From Alloalcanivorax marinus (GTDB lineage: Bacteria; Pseudomonadota; Gammaproteobacteria; Pseudomonadales; Alcanivoracaceae), in the NCBI RefSeq assembly GCF_016906305.1, contig NZ_JADDOL010000013.1, forward strand, positions 1 through 64,000: a DNA stretch of 64,000 nt, given 5' to 3'. The notes beneath the pieces were generated by a model. It saw nothing but the letters and a program-made list of their open reading frames with translations. It was not told where the DNA came from and did not search any database. This document shows, in pieces, positions 11,778 to 20,758 of this stretch; position 1 is the stretch's first letter, and the number at the start of each line of letters is the position of its first letter. Made by a program: the position numbers and the translations under genes.

Positions 11778-12695
11778 ATGCAAGAACCGCTGGACGAACA
11801 TCAGGCCCGCCGTCTGCTGACCCTGGCCGCCAGTGCCTCGGTGGCCACCGCGCTGATACTGATCGCGGTGAAAAGCGTGGCCTGGGTGCTCACCGGTTCG
11901 GTGAGCCTGCTGGCCTCGCTGATCGATTCGATCATGGATTCCCTGGCCTCGCTGGTGAACTTCGCGGCGATCCGCTATTCCCTGGTGCCGCCGGACGACG
12001 AGCACCGCTTCGGCCACGGCAAGGCCGAGGCCCTGGCCGGGCTGGGGCAGTCCCTGCTGATCGCCGGCTCGGCGCTGTACCTGCTGCGCGAGGCGGTGCT
12101 CAAGCTGCTCGACCCGCGGCCCCTGGAGGCCACCGGCCTGGGTATCGGCGTGATGGTGTTCTCCATCGTGCTCACCGCGCTGCTGCTGGTGGTGCAGAAA
12201 TACGTGGTGCGCCGCACCGGCTCCACCGCCATCGACGCGGACTCATTGCACTATCTGTCGGATCTGGCGGTCAACGCCGGCATTATCGTGGCGCTGGTGC
12301 TGAGCGGTTTCGGCTTTATCGAGGCGGACGGTCTGGTGGGGCTGGTGATCGCCCTCTACATTTTCTATTCCGCCTGGAAGATCGGCTGGGACGCGGTGCA
12401 GCTGCTGCTCGACCGGGAGCTGCCCGGCGAGGTGCGCGACGTGATTGGCGCGGTGGTGGCGGAGCATCCCCAGGCGTTGGGTTTCCATGATCTGCGCACG
12501 CGCCAGTCCGGGCGCACCCAGTTCATTCAGCTGCACGTGGACATGGACGAGCGGCTGTCGCTGCGCGAGGCTCACGATCTGGGTGAGCGCATCCGCGCCG
12601 GCATCGTCGCCCATTATCCGGCGGCGGAGGTGATCATCCACCACGACCCGGTGCCGAACCCGCCGCACGTTTCCGTTGATCCTGATCGCGGCTGA
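11778..12695 (+). CDS. fieF: Cation diffusion facilitator, FieF-type
   Basis: This predicted proton-driven exporter moves divalent metal (Zn2+/Fe2+) out of the cytoplasm. It has about six membrane segments and a C-terminal cytoplasmic domain. The transport site is seen as DSIMDS in TM2 and DSLHYLSD in TM5, matching FieF/YiiP, with HRFGHGKAE between TM2 and TM3. The C-terminal regulatory domain ends HHDPVPNPP. The TGA stop lies inside a REP-like element, so the last residues are repeat-encoded. It directly follows nlpD. Confidence 0.9.
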   Translation: MQEPLDEHQARRLLTLAASASVATALILIAVKSVAWVLTGSVSLLASLIDSIMDSLASLVNFAAIRYSLVPPDDEHRFGHGKAEALAGLGQSLLIAGSALYLLREAVLKLLDPRPLEATGLGIGVMVFSIVLTALLLVVQKYVVRRTGSTAIDADSLHYLSDLAVNAGIIVALVLSGFGFIEADGLVGLVIALYIFYSAWKIGWDAVQLLLDRELPGEVRDVIGAVVAEHPQALGFHDLRTRQSGRTQFIQLHVDMDERLSLREAHDLGERIRAGIVAHYPAAEVIIHHDPVPNPPHVSVDPDRG

Positions 12696-12762
12696 AGCCG
12701 CTCCTACCGCATCCTGGAGCCGTTGTAGGAGCGGCCGGGCGGCGTACCGCTTCAGTCGCGAT
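12685..12762. repeat. REP-like inverted pair, long-arm variant
   Basis: The left copy (12685-12707) contains the fieF stop codon. The right copy (12725-12762) has the core split by a 15-base insert, CCGGGCGGCGTACCG. The same split variant recurs at 52651-52688. The pair lies between the converging fieF and MMPL genes. Confidence 0.8.
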
Positions 12763-12772
12763 CAACCGCGCA

Positions 12773-15442
12773 TCAAGCCGCCTCCCGGGCGGCGCGCAGT
12801 TTCGGCTTCACGGTGATCAGCAACGCCGGCAGCAGCGTCAGGTTGCTGAGCAGCGCCACCAGCATCGCCAGCCCCGTCAGCAACCCGAAGTAGACCGTCG
12901 GATTGAAGTTGGAGAACGCCAGGATCGAGAACCCGGCGATGATCACCAGCGAGGTGTAGTACATGGCCTTGCCGATGGAAGCATGGCAGCGGCGCATGGT
13001 GGCGGCGTAGTCCCGGTCCCGGGGCCACTCCTCATGAAAACGGTGCACATAGTGGATGGTGTCGTCCACGGCGATGCCGATGGTGATGGCGGTGATGGTG
13101 ATGGTCATCAGATCCAGCGGCAGACCGATCCAGCCCATCAGCCCCAGCACCGTGGCCGCGCTCACCAGGCTCGGCACCATGCTGATCAGCGCCACCGGCA
13201 GCGACCGGAACAGCAACAGCAGCATCACCAGGATAGCCACGAATACGTAACCCAGCGTCTTGATCTGGGAGTCGAACAGGCTCTGCAGCATGTTGTTGTA
13301 GAGCACCATGGCGCCGGTCAGATGCACCTGCTCCGGTTGCAGATCGAACTTCGCCACCAGATCGTCGTTGATCTTGTCCAGCAGGTCGTTGCGGTTCAGG
13401 CCCGGGTAGGAATCCACCACCCGCACGCTGATGCGGATCTGCCGGCCGTCGTCGGACAGGTAGGGGCGCACCAGCTGGCTGCGCAGATCGTCGGGAATGA
13501 AACTGGCCAGCAGCATCAGCTGCACATAGCTGAGCGGACCCTCGTTGATCTTCTTGGCCACCTCGTAGGTGGTGGCGATGGACAGCACCTTGCCGGTTTC
13601 CGGCAGGGACTTCAGATAGCTCTCGATCTCGCTGATGCGGTCCAGGCGCTGCGGCGTGTACCAATAGGCCCCCTGCAGGTCCGGGCCGCGATCCCCGGCG
13701 TCCGTGTCGTCGCCCGGGGCGCTGCTGGCGAACGGGTCCTCGCCGCCGCCGAAATCGTCTCCGGAGCCGGCGGCCTCGGCGAACGGGTCCTGCTCCACGG
13801 CGCCGAAGCCGTCGCCGCCGCTATTGCCGGCGGGGGCGTCGAAGGGGTCCGCTTCCACCCGGGCGAAGCCGTCGGACTCACCGGCACCGGAGCCGGCGGC
13901 GGAGGGCTTGGCCCGGGTGTCGCGCGGCGGTGCGTCGATGACGATGTCCAGGGGCGTGGTGCCGCCCAGTTTGCGGTCGATCTGCAGCATGCCCTGGTAG
14001 ATTTCCGTGTCTTTCTGGAAATAGTCGATAAAGCGGTTTTCCACGGTGAGCCGGGTCATGCCCCACAGGGCGGCGGCCAGCCCGACCACGGTGAGCAGCA
14101 ACAGGGCGGCGCGGTGGCGCTCGGTGAAGCCGGCGAACCCCAGCGTCACCTGCCGGGTCAGGTCACGGCCCTGGCGGGGCTGGCCCGGCGAGAGCCGGGC
14201 GAGCAGGGCGGGAAACACCAGAAAGCAGGTCACCAGGGCCACGCCCAGGCCCAGGGTCATCATCCAGCCGAAATCGATCACCGGGCGGATATCGCTGATC
14301 ACCAGGGAGGAGAAGCCCACCATGGTGGTGAGGATCATGTAGACGCTGGGGCGCATCATGTGGGCGGCGGTTTCGCGCAGCAGCCAGGCCTGGGTGGCGC
14401 CCGGGTTTTCCTCGTGCAGCTCCCGGTAGCGCACGGTCAGGTGGATGGTGATCGACATGGTGATGATCAGAAGCAGCGACAGATAGTTGCTGCTGATCAC
14501 GGTGACCTTCCAATCCATGAAACCGAGCCAGCCGGTGACCACCAGGGCGGTGACCGCGCAGCAGGCCAGCGGCACCACCACCCAGCGCGGCCGCCGGAAA
14601 ATCAGGAACAGGGTGAGAATCAGAAACAGCAGGACGCCCAGCCCGAAGATTTCCAGGTCGGACTGGATAAAGCCGATCATGTCCGAGGCGATCATCGGTA
14701 CGCCGCCCAGGAACAGCTGGGCCCGGTCCCGGTAGCCGTCCATGATGCCGCGGATGGTTTCGATGCGCTGGCTGGTGCGCGTCTGCACCTGGCTGTTGTA
14801 GTCGCTGAAGGTGGCCGCCACCCGCTCCAGTTCCTCCGCCTCGGCGTCGCTCAGCTCGCCCTGGCGCTCTTTCTCGCGCAGGGCGTTGCGGCGGTTGAGC
14901 AGCTCGAAGAACCGCTCGTCGCGCTGGAAGGTGATCAGCATGGCGGTGGTGCGGCCGTCGTCGCTGACCAGCAAATCCTCGTACAGCGGGTTCTCGTCGG
15001 TGAACTCCCGCTCCGCCAGGCTCAGGTCCACATCGCCGTCCAGCAGGGTGCGGTAGCCCTCGGACAGATCGGTGAATTCCACCTTGGGGCTGAACAGCAG
15101 CGGCACGTCCAGCAGGCTGTACACCGAGGCCACCTGATCCACGCCCTTCAGTTCGTTCTGCAATTGCTCCAGACGGTTCAGAGTGTCGCACTGGAACAGG
15201 GGCGCGTCCTTGGGCGTGTAGGTGACCACCAGGAAATCGCTGCCGCCGTACTGCTTGGCGATGCCCCGGTAGTATTCCAGCGCCTGATCGTTTTCCAGGG
15301 TCAGGGATTCCGCGGACGCGTCCAGCTTGAAGTGACGGGCCTGCCAGGCGGCGGTGCCGCACACCAGTGCCACCACCAGCAGCCAGAAAACGGGGTGGCG
15401 CAGCACCAGGGCGCAATAGGCGCGGAACAGTCTGGACATCAT
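12773..15442 (-). CDS. MMPL/RND-family exporter
   Basis: This 889-residue inner-membrane protein has two RND halves. Each has one N-terminal helix, a large periplasmic domain and a five-helix bundle with family motifs (SITIHLTVRYRELHEE; TAITIGIAVDDTIHYVHRF). Members export hydrophobic or lipid substrates using the proton gradient. The second periplasmic domain carries an unusual acidic Gly/Asp-rich insert at about residues 508-590 with three DPF motifs (ADPFDAP, QDPFAEA, EDPFASS). It lies downstream of an SRPBCC protein on the same strand, opposite an AraC regulator. The substrate is unknown. Confidence 0.85.
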   Translation of the reverse strand: MMSRLFRAYCALVLRHPVFWLLVVALVCGTAAWQARHFKLDASAESLTLENDQALEYYRGIAKQYGGSDFLVVTYTPKDAPLFQCDTLNRLEQLQNELKGVDQVASVYSLLDVPLLFSPKVEFTDLSEGYRTLLDGDVDLSLAEREFTDENPLYEDLLVSDDGRTTAMLITFQRDERFFELLNRRNALREKERQGELSDAEAEELERVAATFSDYNSQVQTRTSQRIETIRGIMDGYRDRAQLFLGGVPMIASDMIGFIQSDLEIFGLGVLLFLILTLFLIFRRPRWVVVPLACCAVTALVVTGWLGFMDWKVTVISSNYLSLLLIITMSITIHLTVRYRELHEENPGATQAWLLRETAAHMMRPSVYMILTTMVGFSSLVISDIRPVIDFGWMMTLGLGVALVTCFLVFPALLARLSPGQPRQGRDLTRQVTLGFAGFTERHRAALLLLTVVGLAAALWGMTRLTVENRFIDYFQKDTEIYQGMLQIDRKLGGTTPLDIVIDAPPRDTRAKPSAAGSGAGESDGFARVEADPFDAPAGNSGGDGFGAVEQDPFAEAAGSGDDFGGGEDPFASSAPGDDTDAGDRGPDLQGAYWYTPQRLDRISEIESYLKSLPETGKVLSIATTYEVAKKINEGPLSYVQLMLLASFIPDDLRSQLVRPYLSDDGRQIRISVRVVDSYPGLNRNDLLDKINDDLVAKFDLQPEQVHLTGAMVLYNNMLQSLFDSQIKTLGYVFVAILVMLLLLFRSLPVALISMVPSLVSAATVLGLMGWIGLPLDLMTITITAITIGIAVDDTIHYVHRFHEEWPRDRDYAATMRRCHASIGKAMYYTSLVIIAGFSILAFSNFNPTVYFGLLTGLAMLVALLSNLTLLPALLITVKPKLRAAREAA

Positions 15443-15509
15443 TGGGATTCCCCCTGGTGCTTGAAGTGAGTGCTTAAAGTGAGTGCTTGAATGGGTGCCG
15501 TGGAAGAGG

Positions 15510-15941
15510 CTAGAACATGGCCGCGAATTCGGCGGCGAAGCGCTGGTCGAAGCGGTGAATCAGGCGACCGGCGGGCAGCGTCAGCAAGGTCAGCAGGCCC
15601 TCGGACCACTCTTCCTGGTGCACCCGGCAACCGCCGGCGCCGTCGTCGAGAAAGGTGAAGCGGTGGATCAGCCGGGCCATGGGCAGATCCAGGCCCCAGG
15701 CGATGCATTCGTTTTCGCGGTACTCGTGCACCCGGACCACCACCGGCGCCGGCGGCAGCCGGGGCAGATCGGCGACGAACAGCAGGGCGGCGCCCGGGCG
15801 CCACTGGCCGCCGAACAGCCGTGCATGGCGCACCACCGAACACCAGTCGGACCAGTCCTGAACCTGGCTGAACAGGGAAAACGCCTGGCGGGGGGAAGCG
15901 CGGGTGCCGGTCACTTCGTCGATGAAGTAGCGTTTAAGCAT
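15510..15941 (-). CDS. SRPBCC (START-like) ligand-binding protein
   Basis: The product is 143 residues if it starts at MLKRYFIDEV, which has a GAGGA ribosome site; an upstream ATG at 15968 would add nine residues. The pattern of polyketide-cyclase/START-like proteins is present: ASPRQAFSLFSQVQDWSDW near the N-terminus, a beta-rich centre and a C-terminal amphipathic helix (HRFDQRFAAEFAAMF). These proteins bind hydrophobic ligands or act on them. Co-orientation with the MMPL exporter 67 bases downstream suggests a shared hydrophobic substrate, which is an inference. Confidence 0.7.
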   Translation of the reverse strand: MLKRYFIDEVTGTRASPRQAFSLFSQVQDWSDWCSVVRHARLFGGQWRPGAALLFVADLPRLPPAPVVVRVHEYRENECIAWGLDLPMARLIHRFTFLDDGAGGCRVHQEEWSEGLLTLLTLPAGRLIHRFDQRFAAEFAAMF

Positions 15942-16117
15942 AACGTCCTCGTCCTTCGTGGCTTCCAAGAGTACCGATCCTGTTTGCCGGTCACCAGCGG
16001 CTTGTACCGGGGCGCTTGACCGGTGCGACGGTCGCGGCGAATCTCGGGGTCAATGCAGGCGTGGTGCCATCATCGTCCCATAGGGGGCATCGAATAATAA
16101 TGAAAAGAGGGAACGTC

Positions 16118-17047
16118 ATGGTGGGAAAGCACCCGCCCGCGTCCGGAGTCGACCCGTTTTCCCGTGGGGAACCGCTTGAGCGGTTGCTGGAGAGTGGCGT
16201 CGGCACGGAGCGGGACCCGACCCGGGGCCTGCGGCTTGGCCGCGGGCAACACTATACCCGGTTGCGCCTGCCCGGCCATTTGATGGCGGCATCGGCCACC
16301 CTGGAGCAGGCTCTGGACGCCTGGTTCGATTACAAGGACCTGCTGGTACCGCACCTGGATTTCCGCCTCACCCGGGGCGAACACCATTGCGCGCTGACCG
16401 TGGAGGACGGCGACGGGCCGCCGGCCGACGACGACCCGGCGCGGGACGATCTGCTGGTCACCACCCTGGTGGCGGTGGGCCGGTCGTTGCTGGGTGGCAA
16501 GCTGCCGATCCACCGGGCCATGCTGCGACGGCCGGTGCCCGGCGGCCTGAGCGACTACGAGCGGTTCTTCGATTGCCCGCTGCGCTTCGGCGCCGCCCGC
16601 AACGGCATCGAGTTTTCTCCGGCGCTGCTCGGCCAGCCCTTGCCCGGGGCGCGGCCGGCCTACCGGCGCCGTCTGGAGTACCGCGCCGCGCGGTTGCTGG
16701 CGCTGCGGCGGCGGGAAGGGGGCATCGTGGCGCGGGTGCGGGACCGGCTGCGCGCCGGGCTGGGCCTGAGCCAGGGCGCGCTGACCGTGGAGCGGGTGGC
16801 CGCTGATCTGGGCATGACCCCGCGCACCCTGCAACGGCGGCTGCGCGAGGAGGGCGTCCAGTTCGCCCGTCTGCGTGACCAGGTGCGCATGCGCTGCGCC
16901 TGCCAGCGGTTGCTGGAGAGCGGCTGCGACATGCAGGCCCTGGCCGTCTACCTGGGTTTTTCCGACACCGCCAATTTCTACCACGCCTTCAAACGCTGGA
17001 AAGGCTGCGCCCCCGGCGAATACCGGCGCCGCGCCCTGAGCGGCTAA
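16118..17047 (+). CDS. AraC-family transcriptional regulator
   Basis: The 309-residue protein has an N-terminal ligand-sensing region of the arabinose-binding-like type (PF12625 pattern: FDCPLRFGAARNGIEF). A C-terminal double helix-turn-helix follows, with RVAADLGMTPRTLQRRLREEG and the signature YLGFSDTANFYHAFKRWKG. The ATG at 16118 has a GAGGG ribosome site six bases upstream; an ATG at 16100 is possible. Its divergence from the SRPBCC-MMPL pair across 176 bases makes that pair its likely target. Relatives sense hydrophobic or fatty ligands. Confidence 0.85.
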   Translation: MVGKHPPASGVDPFSRGEPLERLLESGVGTERDPTRGLRLGRGQHYTRLRLPGHLMAASATLEQALDAWFDYKDLLVPHLDFRLTRGEHHCALTVEDGDGPPADDDPARDDLLVTTLVAVGRSLLGGKLPIHRAMLRRPVPGGLSDYERFFDCPLRFGAARNGIEFSPALLGQPLPGARPAYRRRLEYRAARLLALRRREGGIVARVRDRLRAGLGLSQGALTVERVAADLGMTPRTLQRRLREEGVQFARLRDQVRMRCACQRLLESGCDMQALAVYLGFSDTANFYHAFKRWKGCAPGEYRRRALSG

Positions 17048-17116
17048 GCGGGCCGAGGGAAAGAGCCGGCTGAGCGGGCTGGCCCGGTGCCCGGGCCGGC
17101 GCCTATGATGGCGGCC

Positions 17117-18016
17117 ATGAATGAGCACGGCCGACCAACGACTCTGGACCGCGAGCGGGCACGGCGGGAACTGGACGCCCTGTGGCGGTGCCCGCCGGGC
17201 ACCTGCCGCCTCGGCCTGTCCGCCGGCAGCGCCACCGGCCAGACCGGCGCTCTGCACCGGGACGGACAACGCTTCTTTTTCAAATGGCTGCCCGACGGCG
17301 ACGCCCTGGCGGCGGAGGCCGACGGCCTGTGCGCGCTGGCGCCGGCGATCCGGGTGCCGAGGGTGATCCACCAGGGTCCCCTGGCCGGCGGCCACGCCCT
17401 GATCCTGGAGTGGCTCGACACGCGGCCATTAGGCGACCGGGAGTGGGCGCGCTTCGGTGAGGCCTTGAGAGCGATGCACCGGGTCACCGGGAAGCGCTTC
17501 GGCCACCACCGGGACAACTGGATCGGCGCCACCCCGCAATGCAACCGACAGGAAGACGACTGGGCCACCTTCTTCGTGCGCCGACGCCTGGCCCCGCAGC
17601 GGCGGCTGGCCCTGGGGCGGGGGCTGCCGGCGGACACCGCCGACGCCGTGGCGGCGGTCATGGACCGGGTGCCGGCCTGGCTGGACGGCCTGGAGATCCG
17701 CCCCGCATTGCTGCACGGCGATCTCTGGCAGGGCAATCTGGCGGCCCTGGCCGACGGCACCCCGGTGGTCTACGACCCGGCGGTGTACCACGGCCACGCC
17801 GAGACCGACCTGGCCATGCTGGCCCTGTTCGGCAGCGTGCCGGAAGTGTTCTACCGCGCCTACGGACAGAATCCCCGGGAACCGGAATTCCAGCACCGCG
17901 CCCGGCTTTACAACCTGTATCATCTGCTCAATCACCACAACCTCTTCGGCGCGCCCTACACCCGGGCGGTCCAGGACACCGCCGAGGCGCTGTTGCGAAA
18001 CCGGTTGCGGTCTTGA
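17117..18016 (+). CDS. Fructosamine kinase family protein
   Basis: This predicted small-molecule kinase of the fructosamine-3-kinase/YniA family phosphorylates sugar amines on glycated protein or free compounds. The ATP-grasping Lys is in QRFFFKWLP, the catalytic loop is [10 protein letters not shown] near residue 205, and the metal-binding Asp-Pro is in [18 protein letters not shown]. The start is uncertain among ATGs at 17105, 17108 and 17117, and the ribosome site is weak. It directly precedes pdxB, 14 bases apart. Confidence 0.85.
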   Translation: MNEHGRPTTLDRERARRELDALWRCPPGTCRLGLSAGSATGQTGALHRDGQRFFFKWLPDGDALAAEADGLCALAPAIRVPRVIHQGPLAGGHALILEWLDTRPLGDREWARFGEALRAMHRVTGKRFGHHRDNWIGATPQCNRQEDDWATFFVRRRLAPQRRLALGRGLPADTADAVAAVMDRVPAWLDGLEIRPALLHGDLWQGNLAALADGTPVVYDPAVYHGHAETDLAMLALFGSVPEVFYRAYGQNPREPEFQHRARLYNLYHLLNHHNLFGAPYTRAVQDTAEALLRNRLRS

Positions 18017-18030
18017 GGAGAAAAACCCGA

Positions 18031-19146
18031 ATGCACATCGTCGCCGACGAAAACATGCCCGCCCTGGAATGCTTCGAGCGCCGGGGCACCGTCACCCGCG
18101 TCAACGGCCGGACCCTGACCCGCGACGCGCTCGCCGACGCCGAGGTGCTGCTGGTGCGCTCGGTGACCCGCGTCGACCGGGCGCTGCTGGAGGGCACCCC
18201 GGTGCGCTTTGTCGGCTCCGCCACCATCGGCACCGATCACGTGGACCGGGCGGCGCTGGACGCGCTTGGCATTGCCTTCGCCCACGCCCCCGGCTGCAAC
18301 GCCCGGGCCGTGGCCGAGTACGTGCTGCAGGCGCTGCTTCTGGCCTGCCAGCGCCAGGGCCGGGCCCTGCACGAGAGCCGCGTCGGCGTGGTCGGCCTGG
18401 GCAACGTGGGCGGCCGGGTGGCCGCCTGGCTGAACGCTTTGGGCGCCACCGTGATCGGCTGCGATCCGCCGCTGGCCCGGAGCGGCGCCCGCGCGCCGGT
18501 GCCACTGACCGGCCTGGACGCGGTGCTGGACGCGGACCTGATTACACTGCATGTACCGCTTACGCTGGACGGCGAGGACGCTACCCGGCATCTGCTCGAC
18601 GCGGAGCGCCTGGCCCTGCTCGGGCCGGAGCAGACGTTGATCAGTACCTGCCGTGGCGCGGTCATCGACAACCGGGCCCTGGCCCGGCGGCTGGCCGCCG
18701 GCCAGGGGCCGCTGACCCTGCTGGATGTGTGGGAGAACGAACCGCGCCCGGACCCGGCACTGCTCGAGCGGGTATGGCTGGGCTCGCCCCATGTGGCGGG
18801 CTACAGCGTGGAGGGGAAATGGCGTGGCACCGCCATGCTCCACGATGCCTGGTGCCGTTGGGCCGGCGAGGCGGCCCCCGGCGCGACGCCGCCGGTGAGC
18901 GGCAAGACCCTGGACGCGCCGGTCCATGATGAAGCGGACCTGCTGGCCCTGCTGCGGCGGGCCTACCGCCTGCACGAGGACGACCGGCGCCTGCGCGAGG
19001 CCCTGGCCGGCGACGACCCGGGCGTCGCCTTCGACGCCCTGCGCAAGCATTATCCGCCCCGTCACGAACTGCTCTACTGGCGCCACCAGGGCGAGGTGGC
19101 GGCGCCGTTCAAGCCGCTGGTCGGCCGGCTTTTCGCGTCGGAGTGA
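18031..19146 (+). CDS. pdxB: Erythronate-4-phosphate dehydrogenase
   Basis: PdxB oxidises 4-phosphoerythronate in the DXP-dependent route to pyridoxal phosphate. It is a D-2-hydroxyacid dehydrogenase: it opens [15 protein letters not shown] and has the NAD-binding [14 protein letters not shown] near residues 118-131. [13 protein letters not shown] and a His in [13 protein letters not shown] follow. The 371 residues compare with 378 in E. coli. The ATG at 18031 follows GAGGAG. A REP-like pair begins at the stop codon. Confidence 0.95.
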   Translation: MHIVADENMPALECFERRGTVTRVNGRTLTRDALADAEVLLVRSVTRVDRALLEGTPVRFVGSATIGTDHVDRAALDALGIAFAHAPGCNARAVAEYVLQALLLACQRQGRALHESRVGVVGLGNVGGRVAAWLNALGATVIGCDPPLARSGARAPVPLTGLDAVLDADLITLHVPLTLDGEDATRHLLDAERLALLGPEQTLISTCRGAVIDNRALARRLAAGQGPLTLLDVWENEPRPDPALLERVWLGSPHVAGYSVEGKWRGTAMLHDAWCRWAGEAAPGATPPVSGKTLDAPVHDEADLLALLRRAYRLHEDDRRLREALAGDDPGVAFDALRKHYPPRHELLYWRHQGEVAAPFKPLVGRLFASE

Positions 19147-19206
19147 TCGCGGTCGACGTCGCTCCTACGGTGGCACCGTCCTGGTAGGAGCGGCTTCAGC
19201 CGCGAT
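19146..19206. repeat. REP-like inverted pair
   Basis: The left arm at 19146-19168 touches the pdxB stop codon and is imperfect (GGTCGACGTC in the centre). The right arm at 19184-19206 is a full GTAGGAGCGGCTTCAGCCGCGAT core. It lies between pdxB and the small convergent gene. Confidence 0.8.
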
Positions 19207-19227
19207 GGCGGCGGGCACGCCGCCTGC

Positions 19228-19404
19228 TCAACCCGCCTTGCGGGCCGGGGAGGGGAATTGCCACTGCTTTTCCAGCTCCCGGCAGGCTCTGAGGATCATC
19301 GCTTCGGTGATCGGGATTTCGCGGCCCTGCTCGTCGACCACGGCGGCGCCGTTGAACTCCCGGCGGCTGGAACCCTGTGAATAGTTGAGACGGTGCATTG
19401 TCAT
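19228..19404 (-). CDS. Small PA1571-like protein of unknown function
   Basis: The 58-residue product is MTMHRLNY at the N-terminus followed by the conserved core FNGAAVVDEQGREIPITEAM and an amphipathic helix (ILRACRELEKQW). The pattern recalls the short PA1571-type proteins of Pseudomonas; their function is not known to me. The second ATG (19398) has better spacing to GGAG. The gene is divergent from the ATP-NAD kinase-like gene, with its 5' end about 55 bases from that start. Confidence 0.65.
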   Translation of the reverse strand: MTMHRLNYSQGSSRREFNGAAVVDEQGREIPITEAMILRACRELEKQWQFPSPARKAG

Positions 19405-19458
19405 TTCTCCGCTGTGTTCCCTGACGCGGCCATTGTTCGGAAAAGGTGTGATCGTTTT

Positions 19459-20604
19459 ATGACAAACCCGCGCGAACCGCTGATTCTCGGTGTGCTGGTC
19501 AACCCGTTCGCCGGCCTCGGCGGCGCCGTCGGCCTCAAGGGCAGCGACGGCGCCGACACCCGGGAAGAAGCCCTGCGCCGGGGCGCCGAACCCATGGCGG
19601 TGGCGCGTATGACCCGCGCCCTGAAGGCGGTGGCCGGCCAGGCCGGCCACCTGCGTGTGCTCACCTGGGGCGGCGACATGGGCGAGCAAAGTTGCCGGGC
19701 CGCCGGCTTGCCGGCGGAGGTGATCGGCACCTCGCCGTCGCCCAGCGACGCCGAACACAGCCGCCAGGCGGCCCGCGCCCTGCTCGACGCCGGCGCCCAG
19801 CTGCTGCTGTTCGCCGGCGGCGACGGCACCGCCCGGGATCTGGTGGACGCGGTGGGCGAAGCGGTTCCGGTGCTGGGCGTGCCCGCCGGCTGCAAAATGC
19901 ACTCGGCGGTCTACGCCATCAACCCGGAGGCCGCCGGCGGACTGCTGGCGGATCTGGTCCGGGGCGGTCTGGTGGCGTTGCACCAGGCGGAAGTCCGCGA
20001 CATCGACGAGGACGCTTTCCGCCGTGGCGAAGTCCGCGCCCGCCACTACGGTGAACTCCAGGTGCCCGCCGAAGGCCGCTACCTGCAGCAGGTCAAATGC
20101 GGCGGCCGCGAGGTGGAGGATCTGGTGGTCACCGAAATCGCCGCCTCGGTGATCGACCACCTGGAAGCGGACACGTATTACCTGGTGGGGTCGGGCTCCA
20201 CCGTGGCCACGGTGATGGAACAACTCGGCCTGCCCAACACCCTGCTGGGCGTGGACATCGTGCGCAACGAACAGGTGGTGGCCGCCGACGTGGGCGCCGA
20301 ACAAATCCTCGAGATCATCGGCGATGACGCCCCGGCCCGCGCCCTGCTCACCGTGATCGGCGGCCAGGGCCACCTGTTCGGCCGCGGCAACCAGCAGTTC
20401 AGCCCGGCGGTGATCCGCCGCCTCGGCAAGGCCCATATTCAGATCCTGGCCAGCCGTACCAAACTCGCCACCCTGGACGGCCGCCCCCTGGTGGTGGACA
20501 CCGGCGACCCGGACCTGGACCGCCAGCTGTGCGGACTGTGGCCGATCACCAGCGGCTACGAGGATGCCTTGCTCTATCGGGTGGCCACGGACGCGGCGGA
20601 GTGA
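19459..20604 (+). CDS. ATP-NAD kinase family protein
   Basis: This 381-residue protein carries the NAD-kinase-type phosphate loop GGDGTARDLVDA near residue 112. The N-terminal VNPFAGLGGAVGLKGSDG and the mid-region YLVGSGSTVATVME are typical of the AcoX-like/ATP-NAD kinase family, which is longer than NadK. The precise substrate is not established for most members. The ATG at 19459 is chosen because upstream in-frame residues are not conserved-looking. It ends 154 bases before the CDI locus. Confidence 0.8.
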   Translation: MTNPREPLILGVLVNPFAGLGGAVGLKGSDGADTREEALRRGAEPMAVARMTRALKAVAGQAGHLRVLTWGGDMGEQSCRAAGLPAEVIGTSPSPSDAEHSRQAARALLDAGAQLLLFAGGDGTARDLVDAVGEAVPVLGVPAGCKMHSAVYAINPEAAGGLLADLVRGGLVALHQAEVRDIDEDAFRRGEVRARHYGELQVPAEGRYLQQVKCGGREVEDLVVTEIAASVIDHLEADTYYLVGSGSTVATVMEQLGLPNTLLGVDIVRNEQVVAADVGAEQILEIIGDDAPARALLTVIGGQGHLFGRGNQQFSPAVIRRLGKAHIQILASRTKLATLDGRPLVVDTGDPDLDRQLCGLWPITSGYEDALLYRVATDAAE

Positions 20605-20758
20605 CCCGGCTCGCTGCGCCTGTGTGAGTGAGTTCAAAGAAAAATCGTTCAAGATGCATTTTCTTGCCTTCTCTCTGGATCGATGGGGCGTGCTTCCTAT
20701 ACTGAGCTTCGGAATAAAGTCTGACCCTGTATAAACCGGTGGGGGCCGGAGGGCGGAC

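Noticed and set aside
20698-20703. TATACT as the -10 box for the CDI operon
   Set aside because: No acceptable -35 sequence at 16-18 bases upstream; left out of the features.
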